6,684 bases of DNA. It comes from Selenomonadaceae bacterium. Lineage in GTDB: Bacteria > Bacillota > Negativicutes > Selenomonadales > Selenomonadaceae. The stretch covers positions 1 through 6,684 of the forward strand of contig JAEERZ010000124.1 in assembly GCA_016286075.1 (NCBI GenBank), given 5' to 3'. This document shows positions 1 through 5,634 of this stretch, one piece after another. Every line of letters begins with the position of its first letter. Position 1 is the first letter of the stretch. The notes below the pieces were generated by a model, which worked only from the letters and a program-made list of their open reading frames with translations, searched no databases and was not told the origin of the DNA. The position numbers and the translations under genes are program-made.

Positions 1-1287
1 GCGGTGAACAAGCACGACCTCGTGAGCCTGCGCCGCGTGCTGAAGCGTTTCGGCCTCGGCATCGGCGCGAAGACGATAGAGAAAATCGAGTCGGCGGCCA
101 TGCGCGCGGCGGGCCTTCGGCTGACGGACTTCCTCGACGAAACGGCGCTGGACGAGGGCGACCCCTTCGCGCCGCTACTCGACGCCCTCGAGCAGGAAAA
201 CGTCGTGGTCTTCGACGTAGAGTCCACGGGCGTCGACACGGCGAAAGACGAGATCGTGCAGATCGCCGCGATTCGCCTCGGCAGGGACGGCGCGCCGAAA
301 GAGCGCTTCATGAAATTCCTCCGCCCCGAGAGGAGCGTCGGCTCCTCGGAGGCGGTACACGGCTTTTCCGACGAGTTCCTGCGGGAAAAGGGCGAGGCGC
401 CGGAAAAAGTGCTGACGGAATTCCTCGACTTCCTGCGGGGCGCATGGATTGTCGGGCATAACGTGACCTACGATATCTCGATCCTGACCAGCGAACTGGA
501 GCGCCTCGGCCTGCCGGAACCGGATTTCCCCGGCTATTTCGACACTCTGGACGTCTTCCGCCGCTTTTATCCGAATCTGCCGAACCACAAATTAGAATTC
601 TTAGGCGAGCGGTTCGAGGTACGGCATAAGTCCTCCCACGACGCCTTCGATGACGTCTGCGCGACGGCGGAGCTTTTGCTGTACGCCGTCGATCACAATA
701 TCCGGCCTACGGCGGAGACACGCCGGGCCTGCGTCGCATCCTTCGGCAAAGTCTTCCGGGCCATTGCCTCTGCAGTCACGGAAATGCGCGGCCTCGCGTA
801 CAAAGAGCGGCCCACGGACTTCCTCGCCCATATCGTGAAGAGCCAGCTCCAAACCTATTACGCAAAAGAGCCGCAGCGCATGGAGCATCTGCGGCAGCTC
901 TATCGGGTCGTCCGCGAGCGGGACGACAACCGGCTCTCGCCAAGGGAAGCGCTGCACCAAATCCTGACGCTGGCGACGCTCTCCAACAGCGAATTCGAGA
1001 TGAGCCTCAAGGACCGCCCGAAAACCCCGGTCATCACCGTGCATCAGGCAAAGGGACTGGAATTCGACTACGTCTTCCTGGCGGGCATGGAGGACGGCTC
1101 CTTCCCCTCCCAGCAGGCGATGCGCTCCGGCCAGACGGAGGAGGAAAAACGGCTCTTTTATGTGGCGATTACCCGAGCGAAAAAAGAACTGTTCCTGTCC
1201 TGGAGCCAGTACGGCGACTACCATCGGGAACAGCTTCCCAGCCCGTTCCTCTCGGCGATTCCGAGAAAGTATGTGAAAAATTCGTAG
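1..1287 (+). CDS. UvrD/Rep-family DNA helicase with an internal DEDDh 3'-5' exonuclease domain (5' truncated by window edge)
   Basis: This is the C-terminal part of a superfamily 1A helicase; the frame is open to base 1, so the GTG at base 4 is probably an internal valine. Residues are numbered from that GTG. Residues 3-33 resemble the start of the UvrD 2B subdomain, with a GIGAKTIEKIE stretch. Residues about 66-230 form a complete DnaQ-like exonuclease: D71 and E73 in FDVEST, D157 in HNVTYD, H212 and D217 in HDAFDD, so all five DEDDh residues are present. After about residue 245 the helicase 2B fold resumes, followed by motif V (VHQAKGLEF, 346-354) and motif VI (FYVAITRAKKE, 385-395). Walker A and B and motifs Ia-IV must lie upstream. 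The protein ends soon after motif VI, like Rep rather than long-tailed PcrA. It probably unwinds DNA and trims 3' ends in repair. Family assignment is firm; the joint activity is inferred. Confidence 0.93.
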   Translation, partial: AVNKHDLVSLRRVLKRFGLGIGAKTIEKIESAAMRAAGLRLTDFLDETALDEGDPFAPLLDALEQENVVVFDVESTGVDTAKDEIVQIAAIRLGRDGAPKERFMKFLRPERSVGSSEAVHGFSDEFLREKGEAPEKVLTEFLDFLRGAWIVGHNVTYDISILTSELERLGLPEPDFPGYFDTLDVFRRFYPNLPNHKLEFLGERFEVRHKSSHDAFDDVCATAELLLYAVDHNIRPTAETRRACVASFGKVFRAIASAVTEMRGLAYKERPTDFLAHIVKSQLQTYYAKEPQRMEHLRQLYRVVRERDDNRLSPREALHQILTLATLSNSEFEMSLKDRPKTPVITVHQAKGLEFDYVFLAGMEDGSFPSQQAMRSGQTEEEKRLFYVAITRAKKELFLSWSQYGDYHREQLPSPFLSAIPRKYVKNS

Positions 1288-1305
1288 CGCCCCACGGACG
1301 CGAAA

Positions 1306-1344
1306 AGGCCGCCGCCCCTTGCACAGGGCGACGGCCTCGTTTTT
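1306..1344. terminator. Bidirectional rho-independent terminator between the helicase and diguanylate cyclase genes
   Basis: Arms 1306-1317 and 1326-1337 (AGGCCGCCGCCC against GGGCGACGGCCT) pair over 12 positions with one C-A mismatch around an 8-nt loop. A T-run follows at 1340-1344 on the plus strand, and the AAAA at 1303-1306 gives a T-run on the minus strand. It lies 18 nt after the helicase stop and 12 nt beyond the stop of the convergent minus-strand gene, so it can serve both. Confidence 0.85.
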
Positions 1345-1356
1345 CTGTTATCCTTT

Positions 1357-3540
1357 TTACCGCATCACGCCGGAGGAAGCCACCGAATATCCGTCCCGGC
1401 CCCGGGATTTCACCTGATACAGTGCCCGGTCGGCGGCGTTGAAGAGATAATCGTAATTCCCGCCGTGCTCCGGGTACATGGCGACGCCCACGCTGGCCGT
1501 GACCTTGAGGTCCGAATGGTCCACGGTGATCTTTCGTATCGCCTCCAGCACCCGACGCGCCTTTTTCTCGACGGCGGCTCTCGTCAGCTCGCCGGTGATG
1601 AACGCCACGAACTCGTCGCCGCCGAAACGCCCCAGGCAGTCGCTTTGCCGGAATACCTCCTTCATCGCGTACGCGAACTTTTGCAGCAGCTCGTCGCCGC
1701 ATTGATGACCGTAAGTGTCGTTCGCTTCCTTGAAGTGATCGACGTCCAAGATGAAGAACGCCCCCACGGCTCCCTCCGGCAGGACCTCCATCCGCTCCTT
1801 CACGATGCGCTCGAAAGCCGCCCGGTTGTAAATCGACGTGAGCTTGTCCGTCTCCGATTCCAGCTTGTAGCCGTCCCGGGAAATCCGCATGGCCTCCTCG
1901 CGGCGAAGGGCGTCTTCCAGATCCTCGTTCTTCTTCTGCAGGATCTCGTTCTGCCGCTTTTGGAGCCTGTGCCGGTACACCATGAAAAACAGCACCGCCA
2001 GCCCCGAGACCAACGCGCAGATGAACAGCGTCGCCCGCAGCGGGTACTGATGCAGCAGATATTCTATCGAGAACCGGGGCCGGGCGTTCTCATGCTCCAG
2101 CCGTTCCACCTCGTTCTTGTCCATGCGAAGGATCGCCGTGTTCAGGACCGTTTGCAGTACGTCCGGCTGCTTCGGGGATATGGCAATCGCCACGGGAATC
2201 TCCACCGCCTCCCGGTCGAGCCGCTCCAAACCGGGGCGCACCACCAGACTGTTCTCCCGCCGTAGGTACAGGTACGGGATATAAGCCGTCTCGCAAAGCC
2301 CCAGCTCCACCGCTTTCAGGCATTCCTCCGGCGACTTCAGCGTATGGACCCGCTGATGATATTTCTGCGAAAAATAGGCTTCCGCGCCTGGAATTGCGGC
2401 GGGCACCACCGCCACGCCTTTGGCCGATTCCCCCACCTTGCCGTCCTTGCGGTGAAGGACGGAAAACTCCTCCTGGCGGACGTCTCCAGTGAAGAACATA
2501 TCCATCGCCGGGCCGCCGTTCACATACGATACGAAGGCCAGATCCGCCTCTCCCGACTCCAGCATCGCCCAGAGCCGTTCCTCCGACTCCGCCCGGCAAA
2601 ATTCGAAGCGCAGGCCGCTGCCGTTGGCCAGCATCGCCAGCATATCGACATAAAGACCGGAGGAATCCTCACCGGAGTCGCCCCCGATCTCGTAAAAAGG
2701 CGCGCAATCAGGCAAGAACGCCACGCGCAGCTTGCCGGCACTCGAGACGTACTTCTGCCCGTTTTCCGTAGAGCGGACGATCGCCTTCAGCGCCCGGTCC
2801 ACGTATTTTCCCTTCTGCGTCGTCCCGAAACCCGGCGTCAGCGACTCGATCGTCAGTATGGTCTCCGTCAGCTGCCTGCACAGGTCCTCCTTGTCCGGCG
2901 TCGTCATCAGCCGCGAGGGCACCACGCTCACAGTGGCCGCAAAGCGCGCCTCTTTCCCGACGTGGCTGCCGTCGTCGCAGACGATATCGATCTCGCCGTC
3001 ATACAAAGCCGCCAGCATGGACTCCGCGTCAGTGAACACGCGGACGGTCATATCCCATCCATTCGTGGCCATAAAGAAGGAAAGCGCCGTCTGGTTCGCA
3101 TCGTTGGCGATGACCCCGACCACCGCATTCCGCGCCGTTTCCACCGTCAGAGCCGGCTTGGGCACGTCGCTGCGCCGATAGAGATGTATCAACGTCCAGT
3201 TCGGAATGCCGCCGGTGAAAACCATGCCTCTGACAGTAGGCCCAGGCTGCACCGGCCCCACGAAATCCAGTTCCCCGCGCTGCAAACGCTCCGCGCACTC
3301 CTGATAAGAGCCGCGCACGAACTCATACTGCCAGCGCGTCTGCTTCGACACCTCGTCCAAATACACGCGGATATACGAAAGCAGCATCTCGTACGCGAGC
3401 CCGTTCTGCTCTCCCTGCTGCTCCACCAATCCCACGCGAATGACCCGCACCGCAGGGGGCGGCTCCTCCGCCCGGACCGAGGGCAGACAAAACGCCAACA
3501 TAAAAAGAAGAGCGACCGCTGCGGAAAAAAACTTTTTCAC
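1357..3540 (-). CDS. Membrane-anchored diguanylate cyclase with two periplasmic solute-binding domains
   Basis: It probably makes cyclic di-GMP from two GTP in response to an extracytoplasmic ligand. I chose the GTG at 3540 (727 aa): AGGGGG lies 6 nt upstream, a signal peptide begins at once (1-24, KK then a hydrophobic core, ending VRA), and the upstream ATG at 3609 lies before the promoter -10. Residues about 31-245 and 270-480 are two tandem SBP_bac_3-like domains (VIRVGLVE and LRVAFLPD starts). A membrane helix at about 503-522 and a charged coiled coil at 523-560 lead to the GGDEF domain at about 564-720. That domain has DVDHF (599-603), an intact GGDEF (640-644), and RQSD (631-634) exactly five residues before it, the inhibitory I-site. 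Catalysis and product inhibition are therefore expected. The ligand is unknown; amino acids are usual for this fold. It is transcribed alone and ends at a shared terminator. Confidence 0.93.
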   Translation of the reverse strand: MKKFFSAAVALLFMLAFCLPSVRAEEPPPAVRVIRVGLVEQQGEQNGLAYEMLLSYIRVYLDEVSKQTRWQYEFVRGSYQECAERLQRGELDFVGPVQPGPTVRGMVFTGGIPNWTLIHLYRRSDVPKPALTVETARNAVVGVIANDANQTALSFFMATNGWDMTVRVFTDAESMLAALYDGEIDIVCDDGSHVGKEARFAATVSVVPSRLMTTPDKEDLCRQLTETILTIESLTPGFGTTQKGKYVDRALKAIVRSTENGQKYVSSAGKLRVAFLPDCAPFYEIGGDSGEDSSGLYVDMLAMLANGSGLRFEFCRAESEERLWAMLESGEADLAFVSYVNGGPAMDMFFTGDVRQEEFSVLHRKDGKVGESAKGVAVVPAAIPGAEAYFSQKYHQRVHTLKSPEECLKAVELGLCETAYIPYLYLRRENSLVVRPGLERLDREAVEIPVAIAISPKQPDVLQTVLNTAILRMDKNEVERLEHENARPRFSIEYLLHQYPLRATLFICALVSGLAVLFFMVYRHRLQKRQNEILQKKNEDLEDALRREEAMRISRDGYKLESETDKLTSIYNRAAFERIVKERMEVLPEGAVGAFFILDVDHFKEANDTYGHQCGDELLQKFAYAMKEVFRQSDCLGRFGGDEFVAFITGELTRAAVEKKARRVLEAIRKITVDHSDLKVTASVGVAMYPEHGGNYDYLFNAADRALYQVKSRGRDGYSVASSGVMR

Positions 3541-3579
3541 GCCGATCCCCCTTTTCCAAAAAGCTATCTGCCGTATGAA

Positions 3580-3609
3580 ATTATAGCACATTGGCCCTAT
3601 AAAACGCAA
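3580..3609 (-). promoter_or_regulatory. Promoter of the diguanylate cyclase gene (extended -10)
   Basis: Read on the minus strand there is a perfect TATAAT (3585-3580) preceded by TG and one base, giving an extended -10. An 18-bp spacer separates it from a weak TTGCGT -35 (3609-3604). The predicted start near 3573 leaves a leader of about 30 nt before the GTG. No operator is obvious. Confidence 0.7.
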
Positions 3610-3619
3610 GGCGGATTAT

Positions 3620-3632
3620 GTCTTGACAAAGC
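3620..3632 (+). repeat. 13-bp direct repeat, left copy
   Basis: GTCTTGACAAAGC here is identical to 5120-5132, exactly 1500 bp away. The two copies bracket the AAA ATPase gene. This copy contains a consensus -35 but no matching -10. It may be a target duplication or recombination site, or a chance match helped by the shared -35 sequence. Confidence 0.55.
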
Positions 3633-3762
3633 GAGGCTGTGGACAGGAAGAGCCCATGAAATCAAGGATGACAAGGGCTGTCGACTTGAAACTTGCCAAA
3701 GTTTTCTTTCGTCTGACATGTGCTAAATATTATCGCGGCATCTCCCCTTTTTTATAAAAACA

Positions 3763-3771
3763 TGTTATAAT
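3763..3771 (+). promoter_or_regulatory. Promoter (extended -10) of the AAA ATPase gene
   Basis: TGTTATAAT combines a perfect TATAAT (3766-3771) with the TGn extension. No recognisable -35 is found at 16-18 bp (TCCCCT region), so the promoter would depend on the extended -10 or on an activator. The predicted start is around 3778, about 34 nt before the ATG. Confidence 0.65.
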
Positions 3772-3792
3772 CGTTCTATAAAGAGAACGATT
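3769..3792. repeat. Perfect 9-bp inverted repeat overlapping the -10, candidate operator
   Basis: AATCGTTCT (3769-3777) and AGAACGATT (3784-3792) are perfect reverse complements around the 6-bp spacer ATAAAG. The left arm overlaps the last three bases of the -10 and the repeat spans the predicted transcription start. That is where a repressor would block RNA polymerase. It has too few G-C pairs and no T-run to be a convincing terminator. Confidence 0.6.
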
Positions 3793-3811
3793 TAAGAAAG
3801 GAATGTTCTGT

Positions 3812-5083
3812 ATGTTGAACAGGGAAATCGTCAAACGTGTTCTCCACGATGGACGGGATTTTTGGACAAAACAGGATTTGAACGCCCGCAGCATCCATTT
3901 GGAACCCGATACAAATTACTGCCTTGTCGGAATCCGAAGAGCCGGAAAATCCTTTATGATGATTCAGGCCATGCAGGACTTGTTGAAAGTTGGCGTCAAA
4001 CCTCGGCAGATTGCCTATATCAACTTCGAGGACGAACGCCTCATTGGCATGGAAGCCGATGATTTGGACCTTATCAGGGAAATCCAGTTGGAATCCTGCG
4101 GGGAAAAAACAATCTACTATTTCCTGGATGAAATCCAGAATATTGCAGGCTGGGAGAAATTTGCCCGGCGGCTGGCGGACCAGAAGCAACATATCTCCAT
4201 CACGGGCAGCAACGCAAAAATGCTGAGTACGGAAATCGCGAGCACTCTCGGTTCCCGGTTCATGATGCAAGCCGTCTTCCCTTATTCCTTTGCCGAATAT
4301 CTCCGTGCCGTCAACATCCATGCAGACAAGGACGCGCCGTATTCGACGAAAAAACGCGCCTCTGTCATCGGGGCTTACCATGAGTATTTGGCTTACGGCG
4401 GATTTCCTGAAACTGTCGGTTTACAGAATAAGCGCTCATTCCTGAACAATGTCTATCAGACCATCTATCTTGGCGACATCATCCGCCGAAACAAAATCTC
4501 CGGCGACCTCGCCATCCGTATCCTGCTCAAGAAAATGGCGGAAGCCGTGGGCAGCCCCATCAGCTTTGGCCGTATGCAAAAGGTCTTGTCGGCGGCGGGC
4601 GTCTCCATCAGTACGAATACGGTCATCAAATATATCGGGGCCGCGGAAGATTCCTGCCTGATTTGGACCGTGGAAAATTATGCGGCCAAGTTGGCGGAGC
4701 GAATGGCTTCTCCGAAATATTATTTCATGGATACGGGGCTCTTGAACCTGTTTCTCATGGAAGGGCGCGGCGTGCTTCTTGAAAATCTTGTGGCGTTGGC
4801 GCTGGTCAGAAAATATGGAAGGCATCAGCTTTTCTTTTACCATCACAATATCGAAGTGGATTTCTTCCTGCCGGAAGAAGCGCTGGCGATACAGGTTTGT
4901 TACGATTTGCAGGACAACTTGAATACCTACGAAAGAGAAGTCGGAGCTCTCGTCAAATTCAGCAAGCGATTTCCCGATACACGCTTCCTCATCCTTACAG
5001 ACGCGGAAGAAAAAACGATCCTGCAGGACGGAATTGAAATCTCCGTCTTGCCGGTTTGGAAATGGCTATTGGCCGAGAGGTGA
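3812..5083 (+). CDS. AAA ATPase of the AAA_14/DUF4143 family
   Basis: This 423-residue protein has the usual two-part layout of its family. The N-terminal ATPase shows Walker A GIRRAGKS (40-47), Walker B YYFLDE (102-107) and a sensor-like SITGSN (129-134). A GGFPE stretch (196-200), typical of the family, leads to a winged-helix-like region (about 235-285) and the DUF4143 part, which resembles a PD-(D/E)XK nuclease. There E324 and EVD (348-350) are present, but the expected E-x-K is IQVC (360-363), so nuclease activity is doubtful. I prefer the ATG at 3812 because AAAGGA lies 9 nt upstream; the ATG at 3803 touches that site. Its cellular role is not established; members are patchily distributed. 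Its GC looks near 50% against about 60% in neighbours (hand-sampled), and direct repeats flank it, which suggests acquisition. No terminator follows, so its transcript may run into the tRNA genes. Confidence 0.9.
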   Translation: MLNREIVKRVLHDGRDFWTKQDLNARSIHLEPDTNYCLVGIRRAGKSFMMIQAMQDLLKVGVKPRQIAYINFEDERLIGMEADDLDLIREIQLESCGEKTIYYFLDEIQNIAGWEKFARRLADQKQHISITGSNAKMLSTEIASTLGSRFMMQAVFPYSFAEYLRAVNIHADKDAPYSTKKRASVIGAYHEYLAYGGFPETVGLQNKRSFLNNVYQTIYLGDIIRRNKISGDLAIRILLKKMAEAVGSPISFGRMQKVLSAAGVSISTNTVIKYIGAAEDSCLIWTVENYAAKLAERMASPKYYFMDTGLLNLFLMEGRGVLLENLVALALVRKYGRHQLFFYHHNIEVDFFLPEEALAIQVCYDLQDNLNTYEREVGALVKFSKRFPDTRFLILTDAEEKTILQDGIEISVLPVWKWLLAER

Positions 5084-5090
5084 CAGAAAC

Positions 5091-5114
5091 CTTTGCATGA
5101 CAAGGTCTGCAAAG
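5091..5114. repeat. 7-bp inverted repeat between the ATPase gene and the tRNA promoter
   Basis: CTTTGCA (5091-5097) and TGCAAAG (5108-5114) are perfect reverse complements with a 10-nt loop. They lie 7 nt after the ATPase stop and 8 nt before the tRNA promoter -35. No T-run follows, so this is not a standard terminator. It could be a weak mRNA 3' hairpin or a binding site. Confidence 0.4.
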
Positions 5115-5119
5115 AAAAC

Positions 5120-5132
5120 GTCTTGACAAAGC
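5120..5132 (+). repeat. 13-bp direct repeat, right copy
   Basis: Identical to 3620-3632 (GTCTTGACAAAGC). Here the repeat supplies the -35 element of the tRNA promoter, followed by a well-placed -10, so this copy is in functional context. Confidence 0.55.
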
Positions 5133-5152
5133 CCTTCCTTATCATATATACT
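5123..5152 (+). promoter_or_regulatory. Promoter of the tRNA cluster
   Basis: A consensus TTGACA (5123-5128), an 18-bp spacer and TATACT (5147-5152, one mismatch to TATAAT) form a strong housekeeping promoter, as expected for stable RNA genes. The predicted start near 5159 leaves about 20 nt of 5' leader for RNase P removal before tRNA-Lys. Confidence 0.85.
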
Positions 5153-5178
5153 TTACGAGCGCCCTTTATTGGCGCGAT

Positions 5179-5254
5179 GGTTCGCTAGCTCAGCTGGCAG
5201 AGCATCTGACTTTTAATCAGAGGGTCCCGGGTTCAAATCCCGGGCGAGCCACCA
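5179..5254 (+). tRNA. tRNA-Lys, anticodon UUU
   Basis: A 76-nt cloverleaf with encoded CCA. Acceptor arms GGTTCGC and GCGAGCC pair with one G-U. The anticodon stem TCTGA/TCAGA carries the loop CTTTTAA with TTT at 5212-5214. The T-arm is CCGGG TTCAAAT CCCGG. It is the first gene of the cluster, one nucleotide before tRNA-Glu. It decodes AAA and AAG. Confidence 0.97.
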
Positions 5255-5255
5255 C

Positions 5256-5330
5256 GGCGCGTTGGTCAAGTGGTTAAGACACCGCCCTTTCACGGCGGTA
5301 ACATGGGTTCAAATCCCGTACGCGTCACCA
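5256..5330 (+). tRNA. tRNA-Glu, anticodon UUC
   Basis: A 75-nt cloverleaf with encoded CCA. Acceptor arms GGCGCGT and ACGCGTC pair with one G-U. The anticodon stem CCGCC/GGCGG carries the loop CTTTCAC with TTC at 5289-5291. A single base separates it from tRNA-Lys and five bases from tRNA-Asp, so the three are surely cut from one precursor. Confidence 0.97.
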
Positions 5331-5335
5331 TTTTC

Positions 5336-5412
5336 GGCCCGGTAGTTCAGTTGGTTAGAATGCCGCCCTGTCACGGCGGAGATCATGGGTTCAAGTCCCA
5401 TTCGGGTCGCCA
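5336..5412 (+). tRNA. tRNA-Asp, anticodon GUC
   Basis: A 77-nt cloverleaf with encoded CCA and discriminator G. Acceptor arms GGCCCGG and TCGGGTC pair with two G-U pairs. The anticodon stem CCGCC/GGCGG, identical to that of the tRNA-Glu beside it, carries the loop CTGTCAC with GTC at 5370-5372. It is the last gene before the hairpin-rich spacer. Confidence 0.97.
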
Positions 5413-5416
5413 TTGG

Positions 5417-5470
5417 AAAACCCCTGTGAATTGTGCCGCGAAGCGGCGCAAATGAACAGTTTGGTTTTTT
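5417..5470 (+). terminator. Probable terminator after tRNA-Asp
   Basis: TTGTGCCGC (5431-5439) pairs with GCGGCGCAA (5443-5451) around a GAA loop with one G-U. The stem can continue after small internal loops through CTGT/ACAG (5424-5427 with 5456-5459) and AAAACC/GGTTTT (5417-5422 with 5463-5468), ending in six Ts at 5465-5470. The layout fits an imperfect intrinsic terminator. The distance of the T-run from the strong upper stem lowers certainty. Confidence 0.5.
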
Positions 5471-5477
5471 ATGCTTA

Positions 5478-5495
5478 GATGCGGCAAGCCGCATC
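5478..5495. repeat. Perfect palindromic hairpin just upstream of tRNA-Phe
   Basis: GATGCGGC (5478-5485) and GCCGCATC (5488-5495) are perfect reverse complements separated by AA, realistically a 7-bp stem with a 4-nt loop. It ends 6 nt before tRNA-Phe and has no T-run on either side. It may be a processing signal, a site for a protein, or a remnant of a small palindromic repeat. Confidence 0.5.
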
Positions 5496-5501
5496 CGGTC
5501 T

Positions 5502-5577
5502 GCCTCGGTAGCTCAGTTGGTAGAGCAAGGGACTGAAAATCCCTGTGTCAGCGGTTCGATTCCACTCTGAGGCACCA
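5502..5577 (+). tRNA. tRNA-Phe, anticodon GAA
   Basis: A 76-nt cloverleaf with encoded CCA. Acceptor arms GCCTCGG and CTGAGGC pair with one G-U. The anticodon stem AGGGA/TCCCT carries the loop CTGAAAA with GAA at 5535-5537. The T-stem AGCGG/CCACT contains a central C-A mismatch (5552 with 5564), which is unusual, though the rest of the molecule looks sound. It lies 89 nt beyond tRNA-Asp with a likely terminator between. It needs read-through or its own promoter; the best -10-like site is TATGCT at 5470-5475, without a good -35. Confidence 0.95.
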
Positions 5578-5586
5578 CGCGAAAAT

Positions 5587-5630
5587 AAAAACACGGCGCG
5601 CAGCGTTTTGCGAGCCGTGTTTTTGTTTTT
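5587..5630. terminator. Bidirectional rho-independent terminator between tRNA-Phe and manA
   Basis: AAAAACACGGC (5587-5597) and GCCGTGTTTTT (5614-5624) are perfect 11-bp complements. An inner CGCA/TGCG pairing (5599-5602 with 5609-5612) extends the stem. The T-rich tail GTTTTT (5625-5630) serves the plus strand. On the minus strand the arm ends in five Ts followed by ATTTTC. It starts 10 nt after tRNA-Phe and lies just past the manA stop. Confidence 0.9.
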
Positions 5631-5634
5631 GGAA

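Larger units (their letters stand above)
3541..3811. other. Divergent intergenic region (271 bp) between the diguanylate cyclase and AAA ATPase genes
   Basis: No gene is seen here. Besides the two opposed promoters it holds an orphan TTGACA (3623-3628) with no -10 at the right distance, which is part of the 13-bp repeat shared with the tRNA promoter. It also holds two ACATGT palindromes (3716-3721 and 3760-3765, 44 bp apart), the second directly touching the -10 of the ATPase promoter. Bases 3633-3715 show nothing I can assign. Confidence 0.6.

Noticed and set aside
1..6. GTG at base 4 as the true start of the helicase gene
   Set aside because: The frame is open to the window edge, and the encoded protein begins in the middle of a helicase 2B subdomain without the ATP-binding motifs.
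175..1224. Minus-strand open frames opposite the helicase gene
   Set aside because: They are shadows of the helicase reading frame with no family similarity that I can see.
3541..3609. ATG at 3609 as the start of the diguanylate cyclase
   Set aside because: It lies upstream of the promoter -10, has no ribosome site, and would put 23 extra residues before a clear signal peptide. The GTG at 3540 fits better.
3649..3682. Inverted repeat AGCCC...GGGCT as an attenuator
   Set aside because: Only about 5 bp pair around a 19-nt loop, with no T-run. It is too weak to call.
2344..3726. Long plus-strand open frame (460 codons) opposite the diguanylate cyclase gene
   Set aside because: Its translation is rich in Arg, His and Leu with no domain, and it covers a well-supported minus-strand gene. 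Long antisense frames are common in GC-rich coding DNA.
5256..5412. Similarity between the tRNA-Glu and tRNA-Asp genes as a tandem repeat element
   Set aside because: The shared anticodon stem and T-arm are normal conservation between these tRNA genes, not a separate repeat.
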